64,000 nt of DNA, taken from contig NZ_JNCK01000001.1 in assembly GCF_000731955.1 (NCBI RefSeq), positions 1,550,001 through 1,614,000 of the forward strand, given 5' to 3'. Each line of letters opens with the position of its first letter. The first letter of the stretch is position 1. A program made the position numbers and the translations under genes. This document shows, in pieces, positions 15,011 to 24,844 of the stretch. Source of the stretch: Halomonas zincidurans B6 (lineage in GTDB: Bacteria > Pseudomonadota > Gammaproteobacteria > Pseudomonadales > Halomonadaceae). The notes under the pieces were generated by a model. It searched no databases. It saw only the letters and a list, made by a program, of their open reading frames with translations, and was not told the DNA's origin.

Positions 15011-16300
15011 ATGACTCACCGATCGTCCCGCCGCCGGGCTCACGGCCTGGCGGGCGGCTTGATGCTGGCCCTGGCCGTGGGCGCCGCGCAGGCACAACCG
15101 CAGACGCCCCCGACCTTCTGGAACGAGCTGATACTGGAACCCGCCGCGAGCAAGGACGCCTGGGCGCGTCTACGCAACGATTTTCAGTGGCAGGTGGATG
15201 CCGACGAACCGCGCGTTCAGCGCTGGCTGGAATATTATCGCAAGTCTCCCGACAACGTGACCGCGATCGCCCGGCAGGCAAGCCCCTGGCTTTACTGGGT
15301 CATGGAGGAGCTCGAGCGTCGCGACATGCCCGGCGAGATTGCCCTGCTTCCCTTCATCGAAAGCGCCTACGACCCTACTGCCCAGAATCCCGGCGGCGCT
15401 ACCGGCCTGTGGCAATTGATGCCCGGCACCGGCGACGCACTGGGATTGCGGCGCGACTGGTGGTACGACGGCCGTTTCGACGTGATCAGTTCGACGCGCG
15501 CCGCACTCGATTATCTTCAGCAGCAGGCCGACCAGTGGTATGACGGGGATTTCGAGCTTGCGCTGGCGGCCTACAATGCCGGCGCCGGGACCGTCAACCG
15601 AGCGATACGCCGGGCGCTCGCTCAGGGCAAGTCGGGAAGTTACTGGGACCTTCGGCTGCCGCGCCAGACGATGAGCTATGTACCCAAGCTACTGGCGCTC
15701 TCCCAGATCATCGCCCGCCCGGACGAGTACGGCATCAGCCTGCCCGCCATCGCCAACAAGCCCGCCTTCGCACGCGTCCAGGTACCCGGCCAGATCGATC
15801 TCGAACAGGCCGCCAAGCTGGCCGATGTCAGCGAAGCCAAGCTGGAAGCGCTCAATCCCGGATTGCTTCAGGACGTGACGCTGCCGCGTGACGCTTCGAC
15901 CCTGCTGGTTCCGATCCAGGCGCGAGAAACGCTGATAACCGCGCTCGCCGACCAACCGCCTCGAGCCATGGCCAGCTGGCAGCGCTATCGGGTCAAGCGC
16001 GGCGACACCCTATCGGCGATAGCCAACCGCTATGCGGTGCCCGTCAGTGTGCTGCGACAGGAGAATCGCCTGAATGGCGATATCATCCGCATCGGCCAGA
16101 CCTTGCGGGTTCCGCAAGGTCGTAAGACGCCTGACTCCCGTGCGGACACTTTGGTGGTACAAGTCAAGCCCGGGGACAGTCTCAGCGGTATCGCCCAGCG
16201 TCATGACGTTACCGCCTCGGATATCGCGCGCTGGAATGCGCTCGACAGCAACCAGTATTTACAACCCGGTCAACGCCTGACACTGTATCTGGCAAACTAA
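15011..16300 (+). CDS. mltD: Membrane-bound lytic murein transglycosylase D
   Basis: 429 residues from an ATG with GAGGAAG upstream. It cleaves the peptidoglycan glycan strand to 1,6-anhydromuropeptides. A signal peptide (GLMLALAVGAAQA) precedes an SLT domain at about 100-235 with the catalytic Glu in LPFIESAYDPTAQNPGGAT and the YNAGAGTVNRAI motif. Two LysM modules follow at about 320-366 (VKRGDTLSAIANRY) and 378-427 (VKPGDSLSGIAQRH). No lipobox Cys is visible at the signal cleavage site, so lipid anchoring, as in E. coli MltD, is uncertain. gloB-mltD adjacency is also seen in E. coli. Confidence 0.94.
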   Translation: MTHRSSRRRAHGLAGGLMLALAVGAAQAQPQTPPTFWNELILEPAASKDAWARLRNDFQWQVDADEPRVQRWLEYYRKSPDNVTAIARQASPWLYWVMEELERRDMPGEIALLPFIESAYDPTAQNPGGATGLWQLMPGTGDALGLRRDWWYDGRFDVISSTRAALDYLQQQADQWYDGDFELALAAYNAGAGTVNRAIRRALAQGKSGSYWDLRLPRQTMSYVPKLLALSQIIARPDEYGISLPAIANKPAFARVQVPGQIDLEQAAKLADVSEAKLEALNPGLLQDVTLPRDASTLLVPIQARETLITALADQPPRAMASWQRYRVKRGDTLSAIANRYAVPVSVLRQENRLNGDIIRIGQTLRVPQGRKTPDSRADTLVVQVKPGDSLSGIAQRHDVTASDIARWNALDSNQYLQPGQRLTLYLAN

Positions 16301-16419
16301 GTTGAAGTGCGTCACTCAACAATGCGTTTCACTCCGCTAATCGGTGGCACAAGCCGATCATGAACAGCGGTTCATTACCAGCAAGGCGCGCCAGTCGCGC
16401 GATCAGAAGGATCTCGTCG

Positions 16420-18255
16420 ATGTTACGCAATCGCCTGGCTGCGCTGCTGGCGGCCGCCGTGTTGACGCTCCCCGGGGCGGCCTTGGCCGCCGACGCCGCC
16501 CAGGTGCCGACGGTCCGTGGCCTGGCGCTCTACGGCAAGCCTGCGCTGCCGGCCGATTTCAAGTACTTCCCCTACGTCAATCCCGATGCCCCGAAGGGCG
16601 GCGAGCTGGTCCGCGCCGCGCAGGGCAGCTTCGACTCGACCAACCCGTTCATCATCAAGGGCACACCGGCCAGCGGCCTTATGGCCATCTACGATACGCT
16701 GATGGCCAGCAATCCCGACGAGCCCTTTTCGATGTACGGGTTGCTGGCCTCGGGCATTCGTCTCGATCCCGAGCGCCGCTGGATGGAATTCGATATCGAC
16801 CCCGCCGCGCGCTTTAACGATGGCACGCCGGTCACGGCCGATGACGTGGTGTTCAGCTTCCGCCTGCTGCGCGACGAGGGCCAGCCTTTCTATGCCGGCT
16901 ATTACGCCGATGTCACCTCGGCCCAGGCCCTCGACGAGGACACCGTGCGCTTCGAGTTCGCCGCCGAAAATTCCCGTGAGTTGCCGTTGATCCTCGGGCA
17001 ATTGCCCGTGTTGCCCAAGGATTACTGGGCAACACGCGATTTCACCGCCCCGACCCTCGACAAGCTGCTCGGCTCGGGGCCTTATCGTATTGCCGAAGTC
17101 GTTCCCGGTCAGCGCATCGTCTATCAACGCGTCGACGACTACTGGGGAAAGGATCTACCGGTCAATCGCGGCCGTTATAACATCGACCGGCTGGTCTTCG
17201 ACTATTATCGCGACCAGTCCGTGGCGCTGGAAGCCTTCAAGGCCGGCAACGTCGATATGCGCATCGAATCCAGTGCGCGCAACTGGGCCACCGCCTACGA
17301 CTTTCCGGCCGTCGCCGACGGCTTCGTCGAGAAGATGCTGGTCACCGATGGTCAGCCCGCCGGCATGCAGGCTTACGTCATGAACCTGCGGCGCGACAAG
17401 TTCCAGGACGTGCGGGTTCGCGAGGCCATCAACCTGGCTTTCTACTTTCCCTGGCTCAATGAGCAGCTCTTCTATGGCGCCTATGAGCGCACTCGAAGTT
17501 ATTTCGAAGGCTCGGACATGGCTGCTGGCGGCCTGCCCAGCGATGCCGAGCTCGCACTGCTCGAGCCCTACCGCGAACAACTTCCCGAGCGGCTTTTCGA
17601 CGAGCCGCTGCCAATCGAGCAACCGGAAGAGTTGCGCCCGCGACTACGCAAGGCCCTGGGCCTGCTGCGTGATGCAGGCTATGAGGTCCAGAAGGGGCAG
17701 TTGGTCGATCGCAAGACCGGGCAACCCTTCACGTTCGAGGTTCTCCTCTACGACACGCAGTTCGAGCGCATCGTCCAGCCCTTGCTGCAGAATCTGGAGC
17801 GGATCGGGATCCAGGGACGGATTCGCACCGTCGACGTCAATCAGTATCTCAATCGGCTGCGCAATTTCGATTACGACATGATCGTGGGCAGCTTTCCGCA
17901 ATCGGCCAATCCGGGCAACGAACAGCGCGAGTACTGGACGACGGCGTATGCCGATCAGCCTCAGAGTCGCAATCTGATCGGCTTGAAGGATCCCGTCATC
18001 GATGCGCTGGTCGAGTCGCTGATCCGCGCCGATTCCCGCCAGGCGCTGGATACCGCGGCCAAGGCGCTCGATCGGGTGCTGCGCTGGGGCTTTTACGTGA
18101 TCCCCCAGTTTCATCTCGACGGCACGCGCATCGCGGTATGGGACAAGTTCGGCTATCCCCAGCCCTTCCCCCAGTACACGCTCGATCTCGATGCCTGGTG
18201 GGTCGATCCGCAACGCGCCAAGACGATCAATCAACGTCAGAACGGCGGGGGGTGA
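16420..18255 (+). CDS. yejA: Peptide ABC transporter substrate-binding protein YejA
   Basis: 611 residues from ATG 16420, preceded by AGAAGGA with 8-base spacing; an upstream in-frame ATG at 16360 would disrupt the signal peptide (RLAALLAAAVLTLPGAALA). It is a family 5 periplasmic binding protein. The YejA-type N-terminal segment GLALYGKPALPADFKYFPYV and NPDAPKGGELVRAAQG are characteristic. Further marks are DGTPVTADDVVFSFRLL and the C-terminal WGFYVIPQFHLDG. YejABEF imports oligopeptides, including the peptide-nucleotide antibiotic microcin C in E. coli. It is the first gene of a four-gene operon. Confidence 0.93.
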   Translation: MLRNRLAALLAAAVLTLPGAALAADAAQVPTVRGLALYGKPALPADFKYFPYVNPDAPKGGELVRAAQGSFDSTNPFIIKGTPASGLMAIYDTLMASNPDEPFSMYGLLASGIRLDPERRWMEFDIDPAARFNDGTPVTADDVVFSFRLLRDEGQPFYAGYYADVTSAQALDEDTVRFEFAAENSRELPLILGQLPVLPKDYWATRDFTAPTLDKLLGSGPYRIAEVVPGQRIVYQRVDDYWGKDLPVNRGRYNIDRLVFDYYRDQSVALEAFKAGNVDMRIESSARNWATAYDFPAVADGFVEKMLVTDGQPAGMQAYVMNLRRDKFQDVRVREAINLAFYFPWLNEQLFYGAYERTRSYFEGSDMAAGGLPSDAELALLEPYREQLPERLFDEPLPIEQPEELRPRLRKALGLLRDAGYEVQKGQLVDRKTGQPFTFEVLLYDTQFERIVQPLLQNLERIGIQGRIRTVDVNQYLNRLRNFDYDMIVGSFPQSANPGNEQREYWTTAYADQPQSRNLIGLKDPVIDALVESLIRADSRQALDTAAKALDRVLRWGFYVIPQFHLDGTRIAVWDKFGYPQPFPQYTLDLDAWWVDPQRAKTINQRQNGGG

Positions 18256-18264
18256 TAGGCACTC

Positions 18265-19341
18265 GTGGCGGCTTATATTCTCCGACGCATGCTGTTAATG
18301 GTCCCCACGCTGCTGGGAATCATGCTGCTCAATTTCGTCATCGTCCAGGCCGCTCCGGGCGGCCCCATCGATCAGATCATCGCCCGTTATCAGGGACTCG
18401 ACAGCAATTCCAGCACGCGACTCGACGGCGGTGGCGGCGATCCGTCCAGTGGTACGCAGGCTTCGCGCGGCTCGCGCGGCGTCGACCCGCGATTCATCGC
18501 CCAGCTCGAAGAGCAGTTCGGTTTCGATGAGCCGCCCTATCAGCGATTCCTGGGGATGATCGGCGATTACGCCACTTTCGATTTCGGCGATAGCTTCTTT
18601 CGCGGTCGCCCGGTCGTCGATCTGATACTCGAACGCCTGCCGGTATCGATCTCGCTGGGGCTCTGGAGTACCTTGCTGGTCTATCTGATCTCGATCCCGA
18701 TGGGCATTCGCAAGGCGCTCCACCACGGGTCCCGCTTCGACGTATGGACATCGGGGCTGGTCATCGTCGGCTATGCGATTCCCGGCTTCCTGTTCGCCAT
18801 ACTCCTGATCGTGCTGTTCGCCGGCGGCAGCTATTTCGACCTCTTCCCGCTGCGCGGGCTGACCTCGGCCAACTTCGACGAGCTTTCACCGCTGGCCAAG
18901 GTCGGCGATTACCTGTGGCATATCACCCTGCCGGTGATCGCCACGGCGATCGGCAGCTTCGCGACGCTGACCATGCTGACCAAGAACAGCTTCCTGGACG
19001 AGATTCACAAGCAGTACGTGCTGACCGCACGCGCCAAGGGAGCCAGCGATCGCGGCGTCCTCTACGGGCATGTGTTCCGCAACGCCATGCTGCTGATCAT
19101 CGCCGGGCTACCGGCCGCGCTGGTGGGTATCTTCTTCACCGGCTCGCTGCTCATCGAAGTGATCTTCTCGCTCAACGGCCTGGGCCTGCTGGGCTTCGAG
19201 GCGGTGATGCAGCGCGACTATCCGGTGATCTTCGGCACGCTCTATCTGTATACCCTGATCGGCCTGATACTCAAGCTGATCTCCGATCTGACCTACGTGT
19301 GGGTCGATCCACGCATCGACTTCGATACTCGGGAAGCATGA
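18265..19341 (+). CDS. yejB: Peptide ABC transporter permease YejB
   Basis: 358 residues from GTG 18265, giving MAAYILRRMLLMVPTLLGIM, the standard DppB/YejB N-terminus. Six membrane segments are expected. The EAA loop that contacts the ATPase is near KQYVLTARAKGASDRGVLYG. An extended periplasmic region between the first two helices contains a glycine/serine-rich run (DGGGGDPSSGTQASRGSRG), normal in YejB but longer than in DppB. The stop overlaps the yejE start (ATGA). Confidence 0.94.
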   Translation: MAAYILRRMLLMVPTLLGIMLLNFVIVQAAPGGPIDQIIARYQGLDSNSSTRLDGGGGDPSSGTQASRGSRGVDPRFIAQLEEQFGFDEPPYQRFLGMIGDYATFDFGDSFFRGRPVVDLILERLPVSISLGLWSTLLVYLISIPMGIRKALHHGSRFDVWTSGLVIVGYAIPGFLFAILLIVLFAGGSYFDLFPLRGLTSANFDELSPLAKVGDYLWHITLPVIATAIGSFATLTMLTKNSFLDEIHKQYVLTARAKGASDRGVLYGHVFRNAMLLIIAGLPAALVGIFFTGSLLIEVIFSLNGLGLLGFEAVMQRDYPVIFGTLYLYTLIGLILKLISDLTYVWVDPRIDFDTREA

Positions 19342-20462
19342 CGTCAATGGCACAGAACAAGCGGATGCGTGTGTCGCCGATCATGCGGCGACGGCTGGCG
19401 GTATTTCGCGGCAACCCTCGGGCACGCTGGTCGCTGTGGACGTTTGCCGTTCTATTCATGCTCAGCCTTTGCGCCGAGCTGATCGCGAACGACAAGCCGC
19501 TGGTCGTGCATTATCTGGATGGTTGGTACGTGCCCTTGCTGGTGGATTACCCGGAAACCGAGTTCGGCGGCTTTCTGCCGACCACGACCGACTATCGCGA
19601 TGAATTCGTCCAGGAGGAAATCAACGAAAATGGCTGGATGCTGTGGCCGCCGATTCCCTTTTCCTACGACACCCTCGATCGGCAACTCGGCCAGCCGGCT
19701 CCTTCGCCCCCCGATCTGCGCCATTGGCTGGGAACCGACGATCAGGGCCGGGACGTGCTCGCCAGAGTGATCTACGGTTTTCGGCTCTCGGTGTTGTTCG
19801 CGCTGGCCCTGACCGGTGGCTCGCTGATTCTCGGCGTGACCTTCGGCGGCATTCAGGGTTACTTCGGCGGCAAGGTCGACCTGGTCGGCCAGCGCCTTTC
19901 CGAAATCTGGTCGGGGCTGCCGGTGCTGTTCCTGCTGATCATCCTCGCCAGCCTGGTCGAGCCCAACATCTGGTGGTTGCTGGGCATCATGCTGCTGTTC
20001 TCGTGGCTGGGGCTGGTGGATATCGTGCGCGCCGAATTCCTGCGGGCGCGCAACCTCGAATACGTGCGCGCCGCACGCGCCCTGGGTCTGCCCTCGCGGC
20101 TCATCATGTGGCGTCATGTGCTGCCCAACGCGATGGTCGCCACCTTGACCTTCATCCCTTTCCTGTTCACCGGGGCGATCACCACCTTGACCGCGCTGGA
20201 TTTCCTCGGCTTCGGCCTGCCGCCCGGCTCGCCGTCGCTCGGCGAACTGGTGGCCCAGGGCAAGAACAACCTTCAGGCGCCCTGGCTGGGCATCACCGCC
20301 TTCGTCACGCTGAGCCTGATGCTGTCGTTGCTGGTGTTCATCGGCGAGGGACTGCGCGATGCCTTCGATCCCCGGCATATCCAGGCCTCGAGTGGCGCCA
20401 TCCAGGCGGGTGCCACGCATGACGAAAGACGCCACACCGACAGCGCGGAGGCCAGCCGATGA
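19338..20462 (+). CDS. yejE: Peptide ABC transporter permease YejE
   Basis: 374 residues from the ATG at 19338 that overlaps yejB by four bases; a second ATG at 19347 is possible. The reading frame is open far upstream inside yejB, but that part is a shadow of yejB. YejE marks are the N-terminal RGNPRARWSLWTFAVLF, a large periplasmic loop (GGFLPTTTDYRDEFVQEEI) that distinguishes YejE from DppC, GTDDQGRDVLARVIYGFRLS, and the EAA loop YVRAARALGLPSRLIMWRHV. It overlaps yejF by four bases. Confidence 0.94.
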   Translation: MTSMAQNKRMRVSPIMRRRLAVFRGNPRARWSLWTFAVLFMLSLCAELIANDKPLVVHYLDGWYVPLLVDYPETEFGGFLPTTTDYRDEFVQEEINENGWMLWPPIPFSYDTLDRQLGQPAPSPPDLRHWLGTDDQGRDVLARVIYGFRLSVLFALALTGGSLILGVTFGGIQGYFGGKVDLVGQRLSEIWSGLPVLFLLIILASLVEPNIWWLLGIMLLFSWLGLVDIVRAEFLRARNLEYVRAARALGLPSRLIMWRHVLPNAMVATLTFIPFLFTGAITTLTALDFLGFGLPPGSPSLGELVAQGKNNLQAPWLGITAFVTLSLMLSLLVFIGEGLRDAFDPRHIQASSGAIQAGATHDERRHTDSAEASR

Positions 20463-22042
20463 GCGGCGACAGCGTGTTGTCCCTGAAGAATTTCTCCATC
20501 GCCTTCGATGCGCTACAGGTCGTCGAACGGCTCACGTTGAGCGTACGCGCCGGGGAAACCCTGGCGCTGGTCGGCGAATCGGGCTCGGGGAAGTCGGTCA
20601 CTGCCCTGGGGGCGATGGGGCTGCTTCCCGGCAATGCACGGATCGAAGGAAGCCGTGAACTGGCGGGTCGCGACCTGTCGGAACTCGATGCACGCCAATG
20701 GCATCAACTGCGTGGCAATCAGGTGGGATTCATCTTCCAGGAACCGATGACTTCGTTGAACCCCTTGCACACGATCGGCAAGCAGCTCGGCGAAGCGCTA
20801 CGCCTGCATAGTGACATCACCAAGGGTACGGCGCGGCAAAAGGCCCGCGAGCTCCTCGAGCAGGTGCGCCTGCCACGCCCCGATGAGCTCCTCGACGCCT
20901 GGCCCCACCAACTCTCCGGCGGACAGCGGCAGCGGGTCATGATCGCCATCGCTATCGCCAATCGTCCACGCCTGCTGATTGCCGACGAGCCCACCACCGC
21001 CCTCGATGTCACCGTTCAGCAGGAGATACTGCAGCTATTGCGCGATCTCCAGCAGCGCCACGCAATGGCCATGCTGTTCATCACTCATGACCTTAATCTG
21101 GTGCGTCGTCATGCCGATCGCGTCTGCGTGCTCTACCGGGGACGCGAGCAGGAAAGCGGAGAGGTCCATGAGGTGTTCGAGCGGCCGAGCAGCGAATACA
21201 CACGGCTATTGCTGGCCGCCGAGCCCGAGGGACGCCCTGCTCCTTGTCAGACGCAAGACACGCTTCTCACGGCTCGCCGTCTTTCGGTCGCTTTCCCCCG
21301 ATCGCGGCGTTTGTTCGCCCGCCGCCGGGCGCCGTTCGTTGCGCTACAGCCGCTCGATCTGAGCCTGGCCCGCGGCGAAACGCTGGGCATCGTCGGCGAG
21401 TCGGGGTCGGGCAAGACCACGTTGGGTCTGGCGCTGCTGCGCCTCAACCGGGCCACCGGCCGGGTCACGCTCGGCGAAACGCGCCTGGATACCCTCACCG
21501 GCAATCGCCTGCGCAAGCAACGCCGAAACATGCAGATCGTCTTTCAGGATCCCTATGGTTCGCTTTCCCCGCGCATGCCGGTGAGAGAAATCATCAGCGA
21601 GGGACTGCGCTTTCATAACCCACAGCTCACCGAGCAGACGGTCAGCGAGCGCGTCGCCGTCAGCTTGCGGGAAGTCGGTCTGCCGGAAGATGTGGCATCA
21701 CGCTATCCGCATGAATTCTCGGGCGGACAACGCCAGCGTATCGCCATTGCCCGGGCGATCATCCTCGAGCCCGAACTGCTGATACTCGACGAGCCGACGT
21801 CGGCACTCGATCGTACCGTACAGAAGCAATTGATCACGCTGCTTCGCGAGCTTCAGGCTCGCCGCGGATTGAGCTACGTCTTCATCAGCCATGACCTGGC
21901 GGTCGTCAGGGCCATGGCCCATCGCGTGCTGGTCATGAAGAACGGCGAGGTGATCGAATACGGCGACTGCGAGCAGGTTCTGCGTCGTCCGACGAGCGAT
22001 TACACGCGTAACTTGCTGAAAGCCGCAGCCTTGGGCGAATGA
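20459..22042 (+). CDS. yejF: Peptide ABC transporter dual ATP-binding protein YejF
   Basis: 527 residues holding two complete ATPase domains, as in E. coli YejF. Domain 1 has Walker A GESGSGKS near residues 39-46, signature LSGGQRQR and Walker B LLIADEPTTALD. Domain 2, from about residue 265, has GESGSGKTT, FSGGQRQR and LLILDEPTSALD. It powers the YejBE permease. Translation is coupled to yejE through an ATGA overlap. The 176 bases after the stop, before rsuA, hold no gene and no clear terminator. Confidence 0.95.
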   Translation: MSGDSVLSLKNFSIAFDALQVVERLTLSVRAGETLALVGESGSGKSVTALGAMGLLPGNARIEGSRELAGRDLSELDARQWHQLRGNQVGFIFQEPMTSLNPLHTIGKQLGEALRLHSDITKGTARQKARELLEQVRLPRPDELLDAWPHQLSGGQRQRVMIAIAIANRPRLLIADEPTTALDVTVQQEILQLLRDLQQRHAMAMLFITHDLNLVRRHADRVCVLYRGREQESGEVHEVFERPSSEYTRLLLAAEPEGRPAPCQTQDTLLTARRLSVAFPRSRRLFARRRAPFVALQPLDLSLARGETLGIVGESGSGKTTLGLALLRLNRATGRVTLGETRLDTLTGNRLRKQRRNMQIVFQDPYGSLSPRMPVREIISEGLRFHNPQLTEQTVSERVAVSLREVGLPEDVASRYPHEFSGGQRQRIAIARAIILEPELLILDEPTSALDRTVQKQLITLLRELQARRGLSYVFISHDLAVVRAMAHRVLVMKNGEVIEYGDCEQVLRRPTSDYTRNLLKAAALGE

Positions 22043-22218
22043 ACGGCGACGCCGTGTTGTCCCGGAGCGTGTTGTTCTTAAAGAAGTTGGCCCTGAACAA
22101 TTGGCTGGCCGGGTTGACTATGCCGCCTCAGCCGAGTTTAGGATGTTCTTGTAATTCTTGACCAACTGGCTATGTATCAAGGTTGCAATCAATCAATATA
22201 AGATAACGGTATAAATAG

Positions 22219-22920
22219 TTAGAAGGCGGCAATCTCTTCATCCCTCAGCATGCGGCATTCTCCCGGTTCGAGGTCCGGATCCAGCACCAAGGGGCCTATC
22301 GATTCACGATGCAACGTCTCGATGCGGTTGCCGATCGCGGCGAACATGCGCCGCACCTGGTGGTATTTTCCATCGGTCACGGTGATGCGGAAACGCTCGG
22401 GTGAAAGCGCTTCAAGCCGCGCCGGGTGGGTCGGCTGCTGTTCGCCATCCAGCAACAGCCCTTCTGCGAAGGCGGCGATCGCGGTTTCCAGCATGCTATC
22501 TTGCAGGGGCTCGGCCAAGCTGGCCAGATACACCTTGGGGCATCGGGTTCGCGGCGATGTCACGCGATGCGACCATTGACCGTCATCGGTCAGCAGAACC
22601 AGCCCCGTGGTGTCGACATCCAGCCGCCCCACCGGATGCAATCGCTCGACCTTGGGCAGGTCGATCAACTCGAGCACCGTCTGGTAGCGTCCCGCTCGCG
22701 TGGTGCATTCGACCCCGAGCGGCTTGTTCATCATCAGGTAGCGCAAGCCGAACGGGGCCAATCGCTTTCCCAGCCAATCGACGGCGCTGCCCTCGCCGAC
22801 ATGCACGGCGGGATTCCTGATCACTTCGCCATCGACATTCACCTCGCCCCGGTGAAGCGCCTTCTTGGCCAGGCTGCGGGTCAGGTCCGTGGTCTCGCAG
22901 AGAAACTTGTCGAGGCGCAT
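22219..22920 (-). CDS. rsuA: 16S rRNA pseudouridine-516 synthase RsuA
   Basis: 233 residues, the E. coli RsuA length. It converts U516 of 16S rRNA to pseudouridine. An N-terminal S4 RNA-binding domain (MRLDKFLCETTDLTRSLAKK) precedes the catalytic domain with GRLDVDTTGLVLLTDDG, whose Asp is the catalytic residue, and VTDGKYHQVRRMFAAIGN. The start abuts the stop of the upstream amidase gene (one-base overlap at 22920), so the two are likely a transcription unit. RluE/RluF relatives share the fold, but the PKVYLA segment and length favour RsuA. Confidence 0.9.
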   Translation of the reverse strand: MRLDKFLCETTDLTRSLAKKALHRGEVNVDGEVIRNPAVHVGEGSAVDWLGKRLAPFGLRYLMMNKPLGVECTTRAGRYQTVLELIDLPKVERLHPVGRLDVDTTGLVLLTDDGQWSHRVTSPRTRCPKVYLASLAEPLQDSMLETAIAAFAEGLLLDGEQQPTHPARLEALSPERFRITVTDGKYHQVRRMFAAIGNRIETLHRESIGPLVLDPDLEPGECRMLRDEEIAAF

Positions 22921-23723
22921 TACATCTCCAACGTGAAGCGATCGGCATCCATCCAGGCGGGAAACTTTTCGCGGAACTGGGCCAGTGCGTCGCTGTCGAG
23001 CACACCGGTGTGAATGAAAGGTTGATCGCGACGCTCATCGATCAGCGACTCGCCCTTGAAGTCGACGAGCATCGAATCGCCGGCGTAGGCCAGCTTCTTG
23101 GCGTCTTCACCGACACGGTTGACGCCGATCACGTAACTCAGATTCTCTACCGCTCTGGCTTGCAGCAGGATACGCCACGCCTGGCGACGCGGTGCCGGCC
23201 AGTTGGCCACGCACAGCAGCGCATCGTACTCGAAGTGCGCGCCCCCGCGAGGCTGTTGGCGCAGCCAGACCGGGAAGCGCAAGTCATAGCAGACCGTCAG
23301 CAACAGACGAAAGCCATTGAGCTCGACGATGACCCGCTGATCGCCCATGCCGTAACGCTCATGTTCACCGGCCATGCGAAACAGGTGGCGCTTGTCGTAA
23401 TAGGCCAGTTCGCCGTCGGGTGTGGCCCAGATCATGCGATTGTAATACTCGCCTTCGGCGACTATCGCCACACTGCCGGTCACCACGCAGCCACGCTGCA
23501 TCGCCTGTCGGCGCATCCACGCGACGCTTCGACTGTCCTCCATCGGTTCGGCCATTTCGCGGGAATTCATGGTGAAGCCGGTGGCGAACATCTCCGGCAG
23601 CACGACCAGGTCGGTCTGGGCCTGTCCCAGGTCGCCAAGCTGCTCTTCCAGCAAGTGGCAGTTGGCTTCGGGATCCTCCCAGCGCAGATCCGGTTGGACG
23701 AGGGTCGTGCGTAGCTCGCTCAT
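22920..23723 (-). CDS. yafV: Nitrilase-superfamily omega-amidase (YafV-like)
   Basis: 267 residues. Carbon-nitrogen hydrolase with the Glu-Lys-Cys triad in LPEMFATGF (Glu), YDKRHLF (Lys) and LTVCYDLRFP (Cys). The C-terminal half with VANWPAPRRQAWRILLQARA is the YafV/Nit2 pattern. Homologues deaminate 2-oxoglutaramate or 2-oxosuccinamate, repairing by-products of glutamine and asparagine transaminases, and act on ketoglutaramate formed in methionine salvage. It is upstream of rsuA and divergent from rarD over 197 bases. Confidence 0.88.
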   Translation of the reverse strand: MSELRTTLVQPDLRWEDPEANCHLLEEQLGDLGQAQTDLVVLPEMFATGFTMNSREMAEPMEDSRSVAWMRRQAMQRGCVVTGSVAIVAEGEYYNRMIWATPDGELAYYDKRHLFRMAGEHERYGMGDQRVIVELNGFRLLLTVCYDLRFPVWLRQQPRGGAHFEYDALLCVANWPAPRRQAWRILLQARAVENLSYVIGVNRVGEDAKKLAYAGDSMLVDFKGESLIDERRDQPFIHTGVLDSDALAQFREKFPAWMDADRFTLEM

Positions 23724-23920
23724 GGTGTCCTCCTGTCGCGGCTACAAGCCGCCCTGTTGGTGATGACCATTAGCCTAACCGAGGGACTGGCAAGGTGCAG
23801 CCGCCAGAGGCTTGGGCATGCTAACATTAGCGCCCGCTTCACGCTGAGCCACGGCCCAACCAGGGCGCGACGACACGCGGCGCATGTCGTCCTTGATGGC
23901 CAACTGCACCAGGAAAAGTC

Positions 23921-24829
23921 ATGAGCCTGCCCGTCCAGCCCGACAAGGAAGCTACCCAAGGGGTGTTTTTCGGCCTCTGCGCCTATCTGATGTGGGGCAG
24001 CTTTCCGCTGTTCTTCGCCCTGTTCGAAGGCATTCCCGCCTGGGAAATACTCATTCATCGCGTGCTGTGGTCCTGCGTATTCCTGGTCGGTCTGGTGAGT
24101 CTGCTCAGGCGCTGGACGCCGATTCGAGCGGCATTGGCCGAGCCGCGTCGGTTGGGGCGGGTACTGGCGTGTGCGGTGCTGATCGGGCTCAATTGGGGCA
24201 TTTATATCTATGCCGTCGAAAGTCGCCAGGTCTTTCAGGCAAGCCTGGGATATTTTCTCACCCCGCTGATCAACGTGGCGCTGGGCGTGGGCTTTCTCAA
24301 GGAGCGCATGTCGCCACTGCAGGGTGTCGCCGTGGCCCTCGCGGCGGTGGCGATCGGCATTCAGCTCGCACTGCTGGGGAGCCTGCCCTGGATCACGCTG
24401 GTACTGGCGACGTCCTTCGGCACTTACGGGCTGCTGCGCAAGCAGGTTCCGCTGGACGGATTGTCAGGGCTGTTCGTCGAGACGCTATTGCTGTTCCCGC
24501 TGGGCCTGCTGGCCATCGCCTGGTTGAGCGCTAGCGGCCAATCGCACTTCATGCAGGGCGATGGCCAGACCACGCTGCTGCTCATCGCCAGCGGCGTGAT
24601 AACGGCGCTGCCGCTGATGGCGTTCGCCGGGGCCGCAAGGCGGTTGCGCCTGGCCACCCTCGGCTTTCTGATGTATCTGAACCCCACGATTCAGTTCTTC
24701 ATTGCATTGCTGATCTCCCGCGAGCCCCTCTCGCCGATCCAACTGGCCACTTTCGTGCTGATCTGGATTAGCCTGGCGATTTACTCCTACTCCGCCTGGC
24801 AACAACACCCACGCGAACGGATCGCATGA
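23921..24829 (+). CDS. rarD: EamA-family transporter RarD
   Basis: 302 residues with ten predicted membrane segments in two EamA repeats. The RarD subfamily is shown by GVFFGLCAYLMWGSFPLFFA at the N-terminus, NWGIYIYAVESRQVFQASLG and the C-terminal MYLNPTIQFFIAL. E. coli rarD was linked to chloramphenicol resistance, but its natural substrate is unknown. An SD-like AGGAAAAG precedes the ATG. It stands alone, convergent with the next gene, with only 15 bases between stop codons. Confidence 0.92.
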   Translation: MSLPVQPDKEATQGVFFGLCAYLMWGSFPLFFALFEGIPAWEILIHRVLWSCVFLVGLVSLLRRWTPIRAALAEPRRLGRVLACAVLIGLNWGIYIYAVESRQVFQASLGYFLTPLINVALGVGFLKERMSPLQGVAVALAAVAIGIQLALLGSLPWITLVLATSFGTYGLLRKQVPLDGLSGLFVETLLLFPLGLLAIAWLSASGQSHFMQGDGQTTLLLIASGVITALPLMAFAGAARRLRLATLGFLMYLNPTIQFFIALLISREPLSPIQLATFVLIWISLAIYSYSAWQQHPRERIA

Positions 24830-24844
24830 ACGCCACCGGCGGGC

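Noticed and set aside
18744..19337. Upstream extension of yejE over yejB
   Set aside because: These codons are an out-of-frame shadow of yejB; yejE similarity begins at the ATG that overlaps the yejB stop.
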